This document shows positions 11,766-24,242 of a stretch of 64,000 bases of DNA, piece by piece. Position 1 is the first letter of the stretch. Each line of letters starts with the position of its first letter. The notes below the pieces were generated by a model. That model was given only the letters and a program-made list of their open reading frames with translations, was not told the origin of the DNA and did no database searches. The stretch comes from Sisyra terminalis (taxonomy: Eukaryota; Arthropoda; Insecta; Neuroptera; Sisyridae), in contig OY292275.1 in the NCBI GenBank assembly GCA_958496175.1, positions 19,964,001-20,028,000 on the forward strand, in the 5' to 3' direction. Position numbers and translations under genes: made by a program.

Positions 11766-12370
11766 TTATCTGGCGATATGAAATATACTTTACGATTTAT
11801 TCTCATACCTACCAAATATACATAAACAATTCCACAAAAATCAGTCAAGCCGTTTCGGAGTATGGCCACAAATATGTGACAAAAGATTTATATTTACATA
11901 TAAGATTTATAATTTTCTTCCCTTTAAATAACACAAAATCGATTATATTTTTATTCTTTATATGAAAAATAATTGATACAGATAAACCCATTACTAGTTT
12001 AATAAACCCATTATGAGAAACTCACATAACAAAATAATAAGTAACAATAATAAATGTATAAACATGATAATTTTTGTTAAAATTGTGAACCATTTTAATT
12101 TTTCCAACCATTATAAACGAAATCTAACAATATCACTAAAAGACGTTTTTACATATTTATAAACCATTTATTTTTCAATAACTTTTTAAAACATAAAACT
12201 CAAAATTAAATTTTTATAAAAAAATCTGCTCCTTGCTCGCTTCGCTCGCCAAACTCCGCCTTGTACCACATCGGTTGCTTTTCTCATCAAAACAAATTAT
12301 TGCAATGAAGGATATGCAAATTCAGAAGCTTTTTATCGCTTGAAATTTTAATTTTCCAAAATATAATCTC
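11766..12370. other. 3' flank of GrB, no gene seen
   Basis: AT-rich. A GC-rich GCTCGCTTCGCTCGC near 12235-12250 is a short palindrome. TTTATT at 12167-12172 (AATAAA on the minus strand) could be the GrB polyadenylation signal. Confidence 0.45.
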
Positions 12371-12375
12371 ATTAA

Positions 12376-14060
12376 TTATGTTGCGTCAGTTGAATTGGTA
12401 GGTGGAGTGGAAACTGTTCCATCATCTAGCCAAACTATTTGAAACTGCAACGCAACCATTACGTAAGTAACAATTGTTCCTGAAATCTTTTAAAAAAACA
12501 AGTATATAGAAATTATATATGTTTTTGCGTTTTGTTTTTAAAATACCGATGCCAAAAGTTTCATTCCAATATCAAATGCTCCGGATGCACTTAAAGTGGG
12601 TTTTTGCGTATGTAGTAACTCGAGAAACATTTCAACTTCACTTGCTTCTTGAAAAGTAAGTCCACTTATTGGAAATGAAAAAAAGTATCGCATCATTCTT
12701 TCCGGCTGAAATTTCTCTTTTATTAAACTGCATTTTTTGTTCGTTTTATTACCCTTACAGCATATCGTAATTGATCAGTTGCTTCCAAACACATGATAAG
12801 CATGCTAAGACTTCCAATTAACTTCATTAACGAGTGAATATGAACAGTTGTGTCTACATTTTCTTCAAAGTTTACCATTATTACCAAATATATATTAATC
12901 ACCATCGATACCAAAATGAAAGTAATAACGATCAGTTTGCTAGGATCATGAAATTCATTGAATGCGTTTATATTAACGATGTATGCTGAATAAAGACGAC
13001 GTAGCTTACTTAATTTTTCACATAATGTAGAATTTGTGGTTTCAGAAGAAAATTTTTTATATATAGGCTAAAAATTCAAATATTAAATTTTACATAAGTT
13101 GAAGTTCAATATTAAAATTACCTTTTTTGATTGTTGTTGCATATAGTCTATTGTGAGGTTGAAGAGTTTAGGATCGTGAAATACATCCTCTCCAAATCGT
13201 TCCCATAATTTTTTTCGGTCTTCCGTAAATTCTTCCGGATCAACTGGCTTCCGGTGTGGGTTTAAGATTTTCACTAAATGATCATGTAACTCGTCCATCA
13301 GTAGTTTGTAAAGATAACAACGTAAACCGAATTGATTCAAAAGTATTTGGATTGAGAACATTGCCAAATAAGTAAAACCCAGTTGCACATAATTGATCCA
13401 TGTTACAAAGTCACTATTGTAAATTCCGTGAATATTGAATATCAAAACGAATGTGAGTAAAATATTAGCCATAATCAAAATTGCATGAAATATTATATAC
13501 ATTTTTTTCTCTGTTTTCTTATTGTAAATTATATCCAATCCATACATGGAATGTGCCTCAACTAATACCACCAAGGCTTTTATTTCGTTTAATTTATCTT
13601 TGATTTGGATTAATGAAAAAATAGATGTAAAGGATGCTATTAAAATATAAATAGTATCGTTCAATAAATTCATGAAATCTAAACGTTTCATATTTAAATC
13701 AAACAAAACGAACAAATCATAAACGTTAAAAATTAATGAAGCAATTATTAACGCCGATAATATTTCACAAAAAATTAAATTATATTTCGATATTTCAAAA
13801 TTAAATACCGGTTTTAGCTTTTGATGGGAACATGTTACCCGAATTGGTAGAAAACCAATATATCGTGCTACTACAAATATTTTTTTGTGCAAACAAGCAA
13901 TGCATCCTGGCTGTTCGGCAATCGGTGGCTTTAGGTTGGATTTGTTACTTAATATTGGACTTGCAACTGGTACAATTTGCATTTTTGAGATTTTGTGATT
14001 AGTTGTTTTCGTGTTAAATGATCGACAAATGAACCAAAATACTTTCCGTATCAATAACAT
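12376..14060 (-). CDS. gustatory receptor, GrB
   Basis: Insect seven-transmembrane gustatory receptor. Exons: 14060-13122, 13067-12759, 12705-12547, 12486-12376, all introns phase 0, 505 residues from the first Met; Met27 (MQIVPVAS) would give a more usual 479. An N-terminal C-x2-C-x20-C-x-H pattern occupies residues 53-79. Exon 2 opens before the KLSKLRRLYSA segment; exon 3 is exactly 53 codons; exon 4 holds TYVMVALQF (about 476-484) and a longer than usual hydrophilic tail ending NSTDAT. GrB has an undivided first exon where GrC and GrD have a phase 1 intron, and has an extra intron before KLSKL that they lack. All frames are open and splice sites consensus, so probably functional. Ligand unknown. 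Confidence 0.9.
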
Positions 14061-14907
14061 TTAAATTGAATTTTATTCAAGAATAACTAGTTGATTTTCC
14101 AGTTGCACTTGTTGGATCGCACAAATTAAATTCGTTAGTTACCAATTATAGTAGGAAAATTCGACAAGAAGTTATGACAAATATATGATGGAGAACACTT
14201 GCGTAAATGTTAAAAATGTGTATGACAAACTCAATTTCTTTTATGATATTCAATGCCTGAATTTTCCATACACGCGAATGAGGCGCTTTTATGCGAACAT
14301 GTAAGTAATGAAAACTGGTAATTATTTATCGATTATAAAATCCAAAGTATAATTTATTCAAAGTTTATTTTATTTTTAGAGAATAAAATAAATGAATAAT
14401 TTATTATATTAGGTGATCCTACTTTTTTAAAATCAAATATTGTTTTTAAAAGTACAATTACATATTTTTATTTATTTACAGTAATTCAAACATAGTCGCT
14501 ATTTTTTAAGTTTTATTTAATTCAATTAATTTCAAAATCGACAGAAGAAAGAAATGACAACAATTAGTTCAAATTTGAGATAATGATTATTGATTTTATT
14601 CACAGGTTAACGTTCTTTATTCCCTGCCTTTGTCAACATATATACCGACATTTGGCTATTAATTATTATTATATTGAATTAAAATATTTCATTTCTAATT
14701 AAATGTAGTTTAGGGTTGCCATAATTCTCGGACTACAGACTGGGATAATCTCCCCTCACTTCTTGTTATCCCTCACTTCCAACACAACCCACCCCCACCC
14801 CCACCCAAAAAAAGAAAAAAACTTTTATCAACAATCATACTTTTATAATGAAAAGTTGCACAATCTTATAAAAATTATTTTAAAATATTTGAAAACTAAA
14901 AAATATG
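14061..14907. other. upstream of GrB, no gene seen
   Basis: AT-rich spacer. A C-rich stretch (CCACCCCCACCCCCACCC near 14789-14807) is the only unusual composition. Confidence 0.5.
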
Positions 14908-15129
14908 GCTCAAGTCCCTTTTAGCATACTCAAATCTAGCAACGTTGTATTTTAAACTATGTTTTTAATTTAATTTACGAATAAATCGGTCCATAATGAA
15001 AATTTAGCCACAAAAGATAAAAATATACCATATTACAATTACGTTGACAAAAAAATCGCGATTAGAATAAAAAACAAAGTCGAAAATGCAACGTTGCCAG
15101 ATTTGAATGTGCTAAAAGGGACTTAAGTC
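14908..15129. mobile_element. foldback MITE (GGCAACGTTG family), copy 1
   Basis: About 45-bp terminal inverted repeats: the left end reads CTCAAGTCCCTTTTAGCA then ...TAGCAACGTTG; the right end, reversed, reads CTTAAGTCCCTTTTAGCACA then ...GGCAACGTTGC. The 220-bp interior is AT-rich with no reading frame. Related copies lie at 15.7 and 36.5 kb. Confidence 0.8.
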
Positions 15130-15179
15130 AAAAATAATTATGGGCGATTATGTAGGATGACGACTGGTGTAGGGGGATC

Positions 15180-15260
15180 GAAGAGTTGCCAAATGTGAGT
15201 ATCAATACTAGATACTAGCTGACTCGTATCCAGCTTCACTCGGGAACATTTCGTTATTTT
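15180..15260 (-). mobile_element. Helitron-like 3' end fragment
   Basis: On the minus strand CCCGAGTGAAGCTGGATACG leads to GTCAGCTAGT, resembling the CTAG-ending termini of the two Helitron-like copies but of a different subfamily. Only the end is recognised. Confidence 0.4.
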
Positions 15261-15679
15261 TGACTTATTTGTTTTAAAAAATATATAATCATTCGTTAAT
15301 TTTAAATCGATCGGGACAAATGAATCTTGGATCACGAAACCGAGCCATGTCTCGATATACCGGGGTGTATGGCACCCCTAACATAGTTATGAACTCAAAA
15401 AATGGTTAATATTATAACGAATAATCATTGTAAGGAAACGAATATTTAATTTTAATACTTTCTTACCTTAAACGTTACTTTTGGTTTTAAAAAGTATAAT
15501 TATAATCTAGCGTAGTTGGCATGGTTCATATTTTCGATATGAGAGAAGTTAGGTCATTGAACACATGTATAATTTTAATATATTTAGTTCAATTTAAAAT
15601 CGTGTATTTTTCAGTGATCGTAACACCCAAATTAACTTCCGTAACAAAATTCCGCGACAAATTTATTTTTACCCTCTCA

Positions 15680-15920
15680 TGCTAAGCCTAAAGAAGTATA
15701 ACTTCAAAAACATTGCCGGTGATAGAATTTACAAAAGTTGACGTATTTTTTGTTTTGTTTTTAATTAACTTCGCAAATAAATTGATCAATTAATTATGGT
15801 ATATTCATTAATGATCAATTACTGCTTAATTTATTATGGTTGATTTATTCGCGAAGTGATTTAAAAAAAAAACGAAGAATGAAACGTTGCCAGGTTGTAC
15901 TGGTCTAAAATATACTTGTG
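15680..15920. mobile_element. foldback MITE (GGCAACGTTG family), diverged copy
   Basis: Inner arms ACTTCGCAAATAAATTGATC and, reversed from the right, ACTTCGCGAATAAATCAACC pair across the centre; the right end has AACGTTGCCAGG and the left ATTGCCGG, as in copies 1 and 2. More diverged than those. Confidence 0.6.
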
Positions 15921-16882
15921 CCGAAATTTTATCCATTAAAAAAGAAATAAGTTTTAACGTTCCTCTAGTTCCTCTTCTTCAAGGCTCATGACTTCGTTTA
16001 TACAAAATTGTTTTAAGACAAGATCACTCGTGATACACGAATATAACACCAAAAAAAATTGAGAACCGCTGTATTAGTGTTTACTAGACACGATGATCAT
16101 ATTATCAATTATCTATTATTAAGACGATCATAAAATTTGTTTTCAATTGTTATGGTTCTGAGAATTGTCGAGCATCTCTTATAATTTAAATAACTAATAC
16201 TGTTTTTTTTATATTTTGCTAAATAAAATATAAAAAGTGTTAATAATTTAAATTATAAAAGATTTCGATAATCCTGGAACAATAATAATTGAAGAGAAAC
16301 ATAGGGTCGGATTTAATAATAAATATATGAAAAAATATTTTTCTTCACTCAGTAGACTGAGACAAATCGTTCATCACATGAATTATTCAAATTGTATCAC
16401 CCAGGGAATCTCTTATGTATTTTTGCAAATGAAAATGGAATTATTTGGTTTCAAAGTTTTATTTTTTCAATTTAGATAATCAGATTTAATAATGGTCTAT
16501 TTACTATTCAAATAGATATTTGTATTTGTTGCACAATTTATGATCTATGCTTATTTCCGGACACAATTTGAAGAGACTATGTAAGGCAATGGTTCTTAAT
16601 CGGGATTCAATCCAACCTCTGGGGTTAGGCAGAAGTCAAGACAAACACTCGACTCACATGACTTATGTCTACATATAAACCTATGTTTTGAAATTGGAAA
16701 AAAATCATATTTAGCAATAAGAAGTAGAAGCAATATCAAATAAAGTAATATGTAAAATTTACTTTATTGATAAAATAAAACCAACTACAGTAGTGTGATA
16801 AAGAGAAAAAAAAAATACAGAGCAGTTGAACTATTTAAATCATAAAATTCCATGAAAAAACTATATTCAAAAAAAGGTAACA
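15921..16882. other. intergenic with orphan hAT-like ends
   Basis: TTGAGAACCGCTG at 16058-16070 (reverse CAGCGGTTCTCAA) and CAATGGTTCTTAATC at about 16589 resemble hAT terminal repeats, but neither could be paired with a second end and a target duplication. No gene seen. Confidence 0.4.
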
Positions 16883-19800
16883 CTATTCTTCAGGAATTTC
16901 AAGACGAAATTGAATCGCTACCAAAACATAAGTACAGATTGTAGCGACAACCTAAAATAACGGTGGTTAATATAAAATATAAAATAATTCATTTTTTTTT
17001 TGGTTTTACCGGAGCAATAAGTTTCAAACTTGGATGGTAAATGTTGAAAATATGTAACTGAGCTGGTTGTAAGGATAACATTTCCAAATATAATTCAACC
17101 TAAAATTAAGAAAAATATTAAAATAAATATATATCCAATTATTTCAAACACTAGTTTAAAAGTATATATTTATCTACTAAAGATAAGAATTCGAAACGTT
17201 ATGTCACCAAAATTTGATAAGCCATTTGAATTTAATGAAGCTCATTTGGTATTAATGAATATCGAATGTATATAGATAAATATTTTTGTTAGAAATTTTA
17301 CGTTACTATCTTGTAAAACTCGAAGAGCATACAATGTCGAAATTGTTTTTCTTCGGGTATTTGTCTAACTATAACATGTCTTCATTATAAATGTCAGAAT
17401 AACGTCTTCAGTACGACTTTGAAATAATTTATAAGCCGATATGTAGCAATTTTTAGTCTATAGGTTAAAAAATAATATTACTTTTCGGTCCCCCTAATAT
17501 ATTATACTTCAATATACCCAAAATCGTATGTAATGATTTAAGTTGAAATAATTTTTTATGCTCATATTGTTAATTTTAAAAAAATACCTGATTTGCTTCT
17601 TCTGCGGATAATTTGTTTATTGGATATAAATAAATGAAGTTTTCGATTTCACGAGCCTGAAATTCGTAAGATATTTGTAAGAAGCTGGATATTAAAGCAG
17701 TTATATGTTATATTTGTACCTTTTCTTTAACATAATCCGATAAAAACCAAGTTAATCCCAAAGCAATAATAAAATTGGAGATTTTGTAATTCGTTACAAA
17801 AATAATTATAAATGGCTCTTTCTCACGTTCTTGCATTATTATTAAGTAAATACTTAGTACCGATAAAATTAAAATTATTAAAGTCATAGCCAAAAGACTA
17901 AAATTGTGATAATGGTTCATAAATCGTAAATTAAAAATTAGACTCGAGTAAAGACGACGCATGTTTTTTAACTCTTTAGTTATATCATTGTTAGTCAAAG
18001 TATCTATTTCCCGACTTAAATTTTGTATATCAATGACCCTCGAATGTTGGTATCGCAAGCGATTTTTTAATAAACGAATAGTAAAATCGTTAACTTCAGA
18101 AAAAAGCGATGCATAAATGAAGCAAGTAGATAGATAATTGCTGCCTTCAACAGCCCAAAACAAGCAGGTCAAATTTGATACAACAATTCGTAGAAGATTG
18201 TATAAATCAAAAGAATTATACAATGGAATGCAGGTGACACAAAACTGAAATACTCCTAGGAACAACAATAAAAATGAAATTTTTCGCGTTGCAATTTCAT
18301 GAGTTTTTTTGAATAGAAACTTCATTCCATACAATTCTCGAGAATTAATTATTGAAATAAGACCATTCAGTTCAGTGCAGTGATGACGAGATTTAAATGT
18401 AGCTAAAAATAATTAAAGATGAATTTATTGTTATAAATAAAATTTTGAAACAATAGAACATTTTAAAGACATGCCAATGGCCACGAGAAGTACTTTTAAA
18501 ACGATATGAAACTATGATTGCTTAATTATGTAGATTTTCTTATTATAATTATTTCTCATAAGTATGCGCCTTATAAATTAATTTTATTTAGTTAATCATT
18601 TCGTTAGTTACAATATTATAAAACTAATTTAACAATCAAATAAAAATTAACTTTTTTAAACATAAGGAATATGTATCACAACAACTAAATAAAAGCGGTT
18701 ATCACCTAGATTATAGTATGAAACATGAGATTAGTCGCATTTTTTGATAAAATGCACCAAAATGGTATGAAATAAATTTATGAACGGAATCTCCGTACCT
18801 ATTGCACCATCGATATTAAGGCGATATTAATCAGATAATGAAAATCGTAAGCTACCTAATTGAACATCAAAGCAAAGGGTGTTCCGAATTACCAAATTGT
18901 TGCAAAATTGTTATCCTCGCTTTGATGCACAACTATATAGCATATGATTTTCAATAATTGGCTAATACCGCCTTAATATCGATGGTGCAATCGGCACGAA
19001 GATTCAGTTCATAATTTTAGTATTTACCTTTTTAGTGCATTTTATCAATAAAAGCGAGGTTATAAAAATCTTTTTTTTAATAATCAAAATAATCAAACAA
19101 GAAAAAAAAACATTTATCCAATAGTTTTTGAATAACGGAACAGTGTAACAACGACACTTTCAAAAATTTAATATAATTTGCATTTGCATTTTTGAATCGT
19201 ATGGTGATATCTGTTGATGATAACGCAAAAGGCTCAATTTTCGTATTTTTTTCTTGATTTCTTTATATTTTTGAGATGAGATTTAAGAAATTCGAAAATT
19301 AAAGGAAGTTCTGCTGTACATTCACGCTCCGACTTGCAGTCCAACTATTCGGACTACTAGTTGGATCGCCTAAATGATCCGACTAGTCTGACTAGACATA
19401 CAATTTCCAACGATACCATTCACAGTCCGACTTTAGATTCAACTTCGAAAATCGGACCACTAGTTGGTCTAATTGATTTCAAATCCTAATCTATAGCTGA
19501 TAGAGCTTCCTGTATGATTGGATTCTATTAGTGATGGTTTGGCCGTAATGTTTTACATATTTTTTTTCGCTGTTTTTTACGTTATAGAACGTTCAGCTAT
19601 ATCCACGTGATTGAACTTTTTCTTCTAGTACTACCTTCTTCCATGAGATTCTTCAATCAGAGTAGTTCATATTTTTAGAATAGATATAGAATTTTAGTTT
19701 TTATTTGAAAAATATGTCGTTTTAATCAAAATGAACCATCAATTAAGCTTTTTTTATTACAACCACGTGGACTTACATTTTTCCTTCGTTAAATTTTTCC

Positions 19801-20791
19801 AATACTTCAACTTTTATGGTTTTATTTACCTACTTAATTTCGAATTTTAAAATTCTCTAGATACTTCCTTTCTTGTTTTCTAAGGGTGCATGACTTTGAT
19901 GTATGCAATACAACGTTTCAAATGTTACTGTTTTTGAAGTTTCAGTTTTTATTTTCCAATGAAAAAAATTTATGCCCATTGAAGAATTCCGTTGAATTTC
20001 CATTGAAGAGAAATTTTTGATATTGAAGACGATAAGACGTTCTTTGATTTCACTGGCTTCCGAAATATTAAAATTAGGATACATTTCCTAGTTGTATTTT
20101 GCATCTAGTTTTAAAAGAGAATTTCTATCAACGATATCCTTATTACTGTTAACTTTTCGGTGAATTCTTCCGATGATATCGAAGTGGATGTCTTTTCGTC
20201 TTTAATTGATGACAATGATGATTTATCATTCAATTCCAAAAAGCAAGAGTTGCATATTAATATATCTTTTAAATTTGTAAATATAAACTTCCGAATTCAT
20301 AATGAGACTTTTTTGGTATAATAGTGTATGACACCATTTTGCATATTATCATATTTTTTCTTAGAGCAAAAACATAAAATCAAAACATGTCTTTAAAATG
20401 TTCAACAATTACATCTGAAGATATGTTTTAAATAATTACCTGTTGTTGGACCTAAAACTCCAATTAATAAATACAAACTGTTGGCCAAAACTGTAATATT
20501 CGTCACAAATTTAACTTCTTGTTCAACGACAATATCAACATTCCATTTTATTATACCAATTTGGAACAAAACGGCCAAAATTGGAATAACTCTAAGAATC
20601 GTCCTGTTGCGGAAACTAGCCACCAATACATTTTTGTTTAAATGAGGACATGTCCATGTAAACGGTGCTATACCAGAAAATCGTCCCGGGATTAAAAATG
20701 GCTTTTTAGCACACACAATACATCCCTGTTCGGGATTTTTCATTCGTTGAAAAGTTAAAAGTGGAACAATTATTGCAGAAAACAATTTCAT
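16883..20791 (-). CDS. gustatory receptor, GrC
   Basis: Exons: 20791-20440, 18402-17720, 17656-17588, 17099-17010, 16951-16883; 420 residues. Intron 1 is phase 1 and 2.0 kb; the others are phase 0. The N-terminal C-x2-C-x20-C-x-H pattern is at residues 24-50. Exon 2 begins in the segment leading to RELYGMKFLFKKTHE and includes KNMRRLYSS. Exons 3 (23 codons) and 4 (30 codons) together equal the 53-codon block that is a single exon in GrA and GrB. The last exon has TYVLVAIQF (405-413). Intron phases and the split GCT codon at exon 1/2 match GrD exactly, so the two are tandem duplicates. Intact frames; ligand unknown. Confidence 0.9.
18736..19056. mobile_element. long foldback MITE in GrC intron 1
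   Basis: A 321-bp element whose two halves are diverged inverted copies of each other (arms about 130 bp): the left starts with TGATAAAATGCACC and later has GCACCATCGATATTAAGGCG; the right, reversed, has TGATAAAATGCACT and then GCACCATCGATATTAAGGCG, identical over 20 bases. No coding. Target duplication not certain. It would form a long hairpin in the GrC pre-mRNA. Confidence 0.8.
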
Positions 20792-20984
20792 CTTTAATTG
20801 TTTAGTTTTAGGACAAATTTAAATAATGACTAAACTCGTTTCAGTTACTACATTTATATATTTAATAATCTAAACATTTACAGATATTATCATTTGATTT
20901 ACTTAGTTCCACAAAAAATTAAATGAATTTAAAGGTTATCGAAATTTGAAAAGGGTTTTAAAAGGAAATTGAACGAGATCTGTA

Positions 20985-23900
20985 TCACAACGATAGACGA
21001 AATTGTATTGCTATTAAAGCGTACGTACAGATAACAGCAGAAAGCTAAAACACATAAAAAATAGAAACAATTAAAAATTTATGGCAATCCCCTTCATATT
21101 TACCGATGATAATAAACTGACACTTGGAGTATAGATTTCACTAACTGATAAAATTGGAACCTGGACATTTAATGTTTCTAAAAATATTTCAATCTAAAAA
21201 AATCAATCATAAATTATTTTTTTATTAAAAGAAGAAACTATTTTAAGTAAATCAATATAACGCAGCATGGAAAATTAGAGCTCACGGGAAAATTTTATCA
21301 CGCTGTATATTTCACTGGAAAATTATTATTTAGACGAGTATAATTACGAAATTTCAAATACCAAATTATTTTTTCTTAAAATATATGCATGTATGAACAG
21401 TATTAGACTATTTAGCGGATGATTTATAAAATAAATAGGAGTTTTTAATATTTTCATAGAAATTTTTTTGATTGTCAAATTATATTTATTTTGTATTTTG
21501 ATTTTTTTCAAATGAAAAGTTTGCTGTAAAAATGTTAGCTCTGTTAGGATGAGCGTCTACTAAATGTTATTTGTTGTAATGAATCTATTATACCGGGCCT
21601 ATGCACAGATGATTTGCTTCATCTCTATAGGTGCATATCTATGTATAAAAAGTTTTGTTTAACAATTATTACAACTGATCAGGCTAAATTTTGCCACGAA
21701 TTCTTAATATATCAGTTGAAGAATGGTTGACGCGGACAGTATTGAGGATCAAATAAAATGAAATAAAAAATCGTAAAAAAGAGAATATAAATAATTATAA
21801 GCTAGCTATGGAAAAGAACCATCAAAATAATAAAAGCAAACTTAAAATTTAAAAACATAGCTATAGTTTTGTTCATTGATACAGTTTTGCAGGTCTAAAA
21901 AAATAAAATAGCAAAAATAGATGTACTACAATATGGTATTTAGAGTTCGACCAAAATTGGCAGAAGCCGTATATATATTTGGCATTATTATATTATTATC
22001 GTGGTATTATTGTGGCATTATTATTGTATATTTGGCATTAACTAAGCGGTAGCGACTGAATATTTCGTAATTGTATTAAGTTTTAAAAAAATACCCTGAA
22101 CAATTAAAACAAATAGCGACCTCTGGCTCTTGGGAATTTAAATAGTCCAAGGAAAAAATAAAACCGTTTTAACTTGATTTATTGAAGACTAGTATTGTAG
22201 AATGCTAGAATTTAATAGTAGAAGATTAGTATTGAAAAATTGTAAAATTAAAAGTGTTAACATAGAAACATAGACCGAAAAATGCGACTGATGAGGATTC
22301 TTTTGGTCAAAATCGAAACTCCAGTAGAACCTCAATAGTAGGTATGTGTATTTTTATAATCTTGCTAGTATCTAGCATTTTTAAGCACAAATTATTTTTT
22401 AGAAATCATGATTTTTCGAAGCAAGGTAGTTTAACTCATATAATTTCATACACCATGTGTATATTGACAAGTAGAGTTTAATTGAAAGTTTCTTTGACAG
22501 GCATCAACCATTGTAATTGTAGAATAAGCTACCCAGTTAAAAGAAGACATTTAGAAGCACTTTGAAATCATAAAATTTAAAATGCCTTTAATAATTTTAA
22601 ATGACTTTTAATGAGTTTTAACAGGGTAATAAATTAACATTTGGCAAAAGAATATTTCATTAATCCTATATTTTTTCGGCTTATTTATCAATTTTACGCA
22701 TGATTTTCGGAAATTATGTGTCATCTCGTTGTAAACTTATGTGTGTTAAAAAAAGCTAACTACATGCCACATTTCAAGTAGTAAGGAAATTAAAACCTGA
22801 TGAAACCGTACAAGGTTTCGTTCATATTTTCTGACATATATGTTTAACTAATTAACGAGAATATTTCCCAAATAAAAAACAGATTGCAAACGTATAAATG
22901 AGAAGCAGGCCTTATCATTCTGTGATGTTCGTGATAGAAACATTTTAAAATTTTAAAATTAAAAAAAAATGAAAAAATTAGGTCAGATATTTACATACTT
23001 TTTTGTAAAAAATAAAGCTTATTGTTTGTTTTAAAATTCAATTTACCTCTGCGGCTTCGTCAGTTTTCAACATATGAATCGGATACCGGTAAATGAATGA
23101 TGTTATTTCAGTAGCCTAAAATAGTAACTAACTTTAAGCAACCATGTTTAGTATTTTAGTTTTTGCATACTTTGAATGGTAAATAGTCAGTAAAACACCA
23201 AACGATTATAATTGAAAAAATGAAATTTACAACTTTGAAACAGGATCCCAACATCAAAATCCATTCAGCATTTTGCCGATATACTGTTACAAACAAGTAG
23301 ATATTTAAAACAATCAAAATAACTATTGATACTGTAACAATCAATTTGTTTGGATTGAAAAATCGATTCATTTCCCGAGTGTTGCAAATGACCGCTGAAT
23401 ATAATCGACGTAACTTCCGTATACGTTGAGACAAATTATCTGCGTAAATTTCCTCAGTTATCCATAACAAATTTGTATCGGCTACTTCCGTGTTGTTAAT
23501 TGAAACACTTGTTAATTTCTTAAAATGTTCCGTTAAGATTTTCTTCATGTAGTCATTTAGTTCAACGAAAAGAATTGTGTATGTGAAACATGAGGTTATG
23601 AATTCTAAGCCATAGCTCATCCAAATAAATGTATTTAAGTGTAAAATAAATAGTAATACCAAATCATAGTATTTGAAAATCAAAACGAAAGGCACTGTTA
23701 CGATAAGATAGATCAAAATGAAAATTATTTCAAAAATGAGTATGATTTTATAAACGGCAACTTGATGGGATTTTTTGAAAAAAATGTCCATGCCAAAAGA
23801 TTGGCGAGCTTCAATTAGGTCTAAAAGAGCTTTTAGTTCAATCCTACGCTGTGAAGACTGCATAAAAGCTGCAAAGAAAAGAAAGTGCTTAAGGGTAACA

Positions 23901-24242
23901 TTTATTTTTAAGGATGTTCTTACCAAAAAAGCTGGTCGAAAACGCCATAATCATAATTAGGATGTTTGAAAGGTAGTAAATGAAATAAACTTGATTATCT
24001 TTAGCATCAATGATGTAAAAAATATTCAAAATGATTCCAAATATTTCAAATCCAATTGCCATAAATGTTGGAATTTGTAGCCAACCTTTATTTTGAAAAG
24101 AGCATTTAACAACGTTTGTCTGCTTGTGAGAACAATGCCAGGATAAATTAAAAATTCCTGAAATTCTAGTGAACCAAAGCATTGGACGCCAAGCACAAAT
24201 GATGCATCCTTGGATGCATTTTCGATTGTCAATAGATGACAT
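20985..24242 (-). CDS. gustatory receptor, GrD
   Basis: Exons: 24242-23924, 23868-23171, 23115-23047, 21193-21104, 21044-20985; 411 residues. Intron 1 is phase 1 (56 bases), the rest phase 0; intron 3 is 1.85 kb. N-terminal C-x2-C-x20-C-x-H at residues 13-39. Exon 2 opens with AFMQSSQRRIELK and contains IRKLRRLYSAVICN. Exons 3 and 4 are 23 and 30 codons, as in GrC. The last exon carries TYALIAIQF (399-407) and ends after RLSL. The start Met is directly upstream of the Cys motif, at a position matching GrC. Frames are intact. Closest relative in the window is GrC. Confidence 0.9.
21230..23040 (-). other. long intron 3 of GrD
   Basis: The intron spans 21194-23046. It is AT-rich with no coding exon found between the 23-codon and 30-codon exons. 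TTGGCATTA/TGGTATTATT words repeat at 21990-22045 as a short degenerate tandem run. Confidence 0.5.

Noticed and set aside
19325..19480. Repeated ACTAGTTGG/CCGACTAGT words as a possible MITE
   Set aside because: Several short inverted words but no consistent arms or borders.
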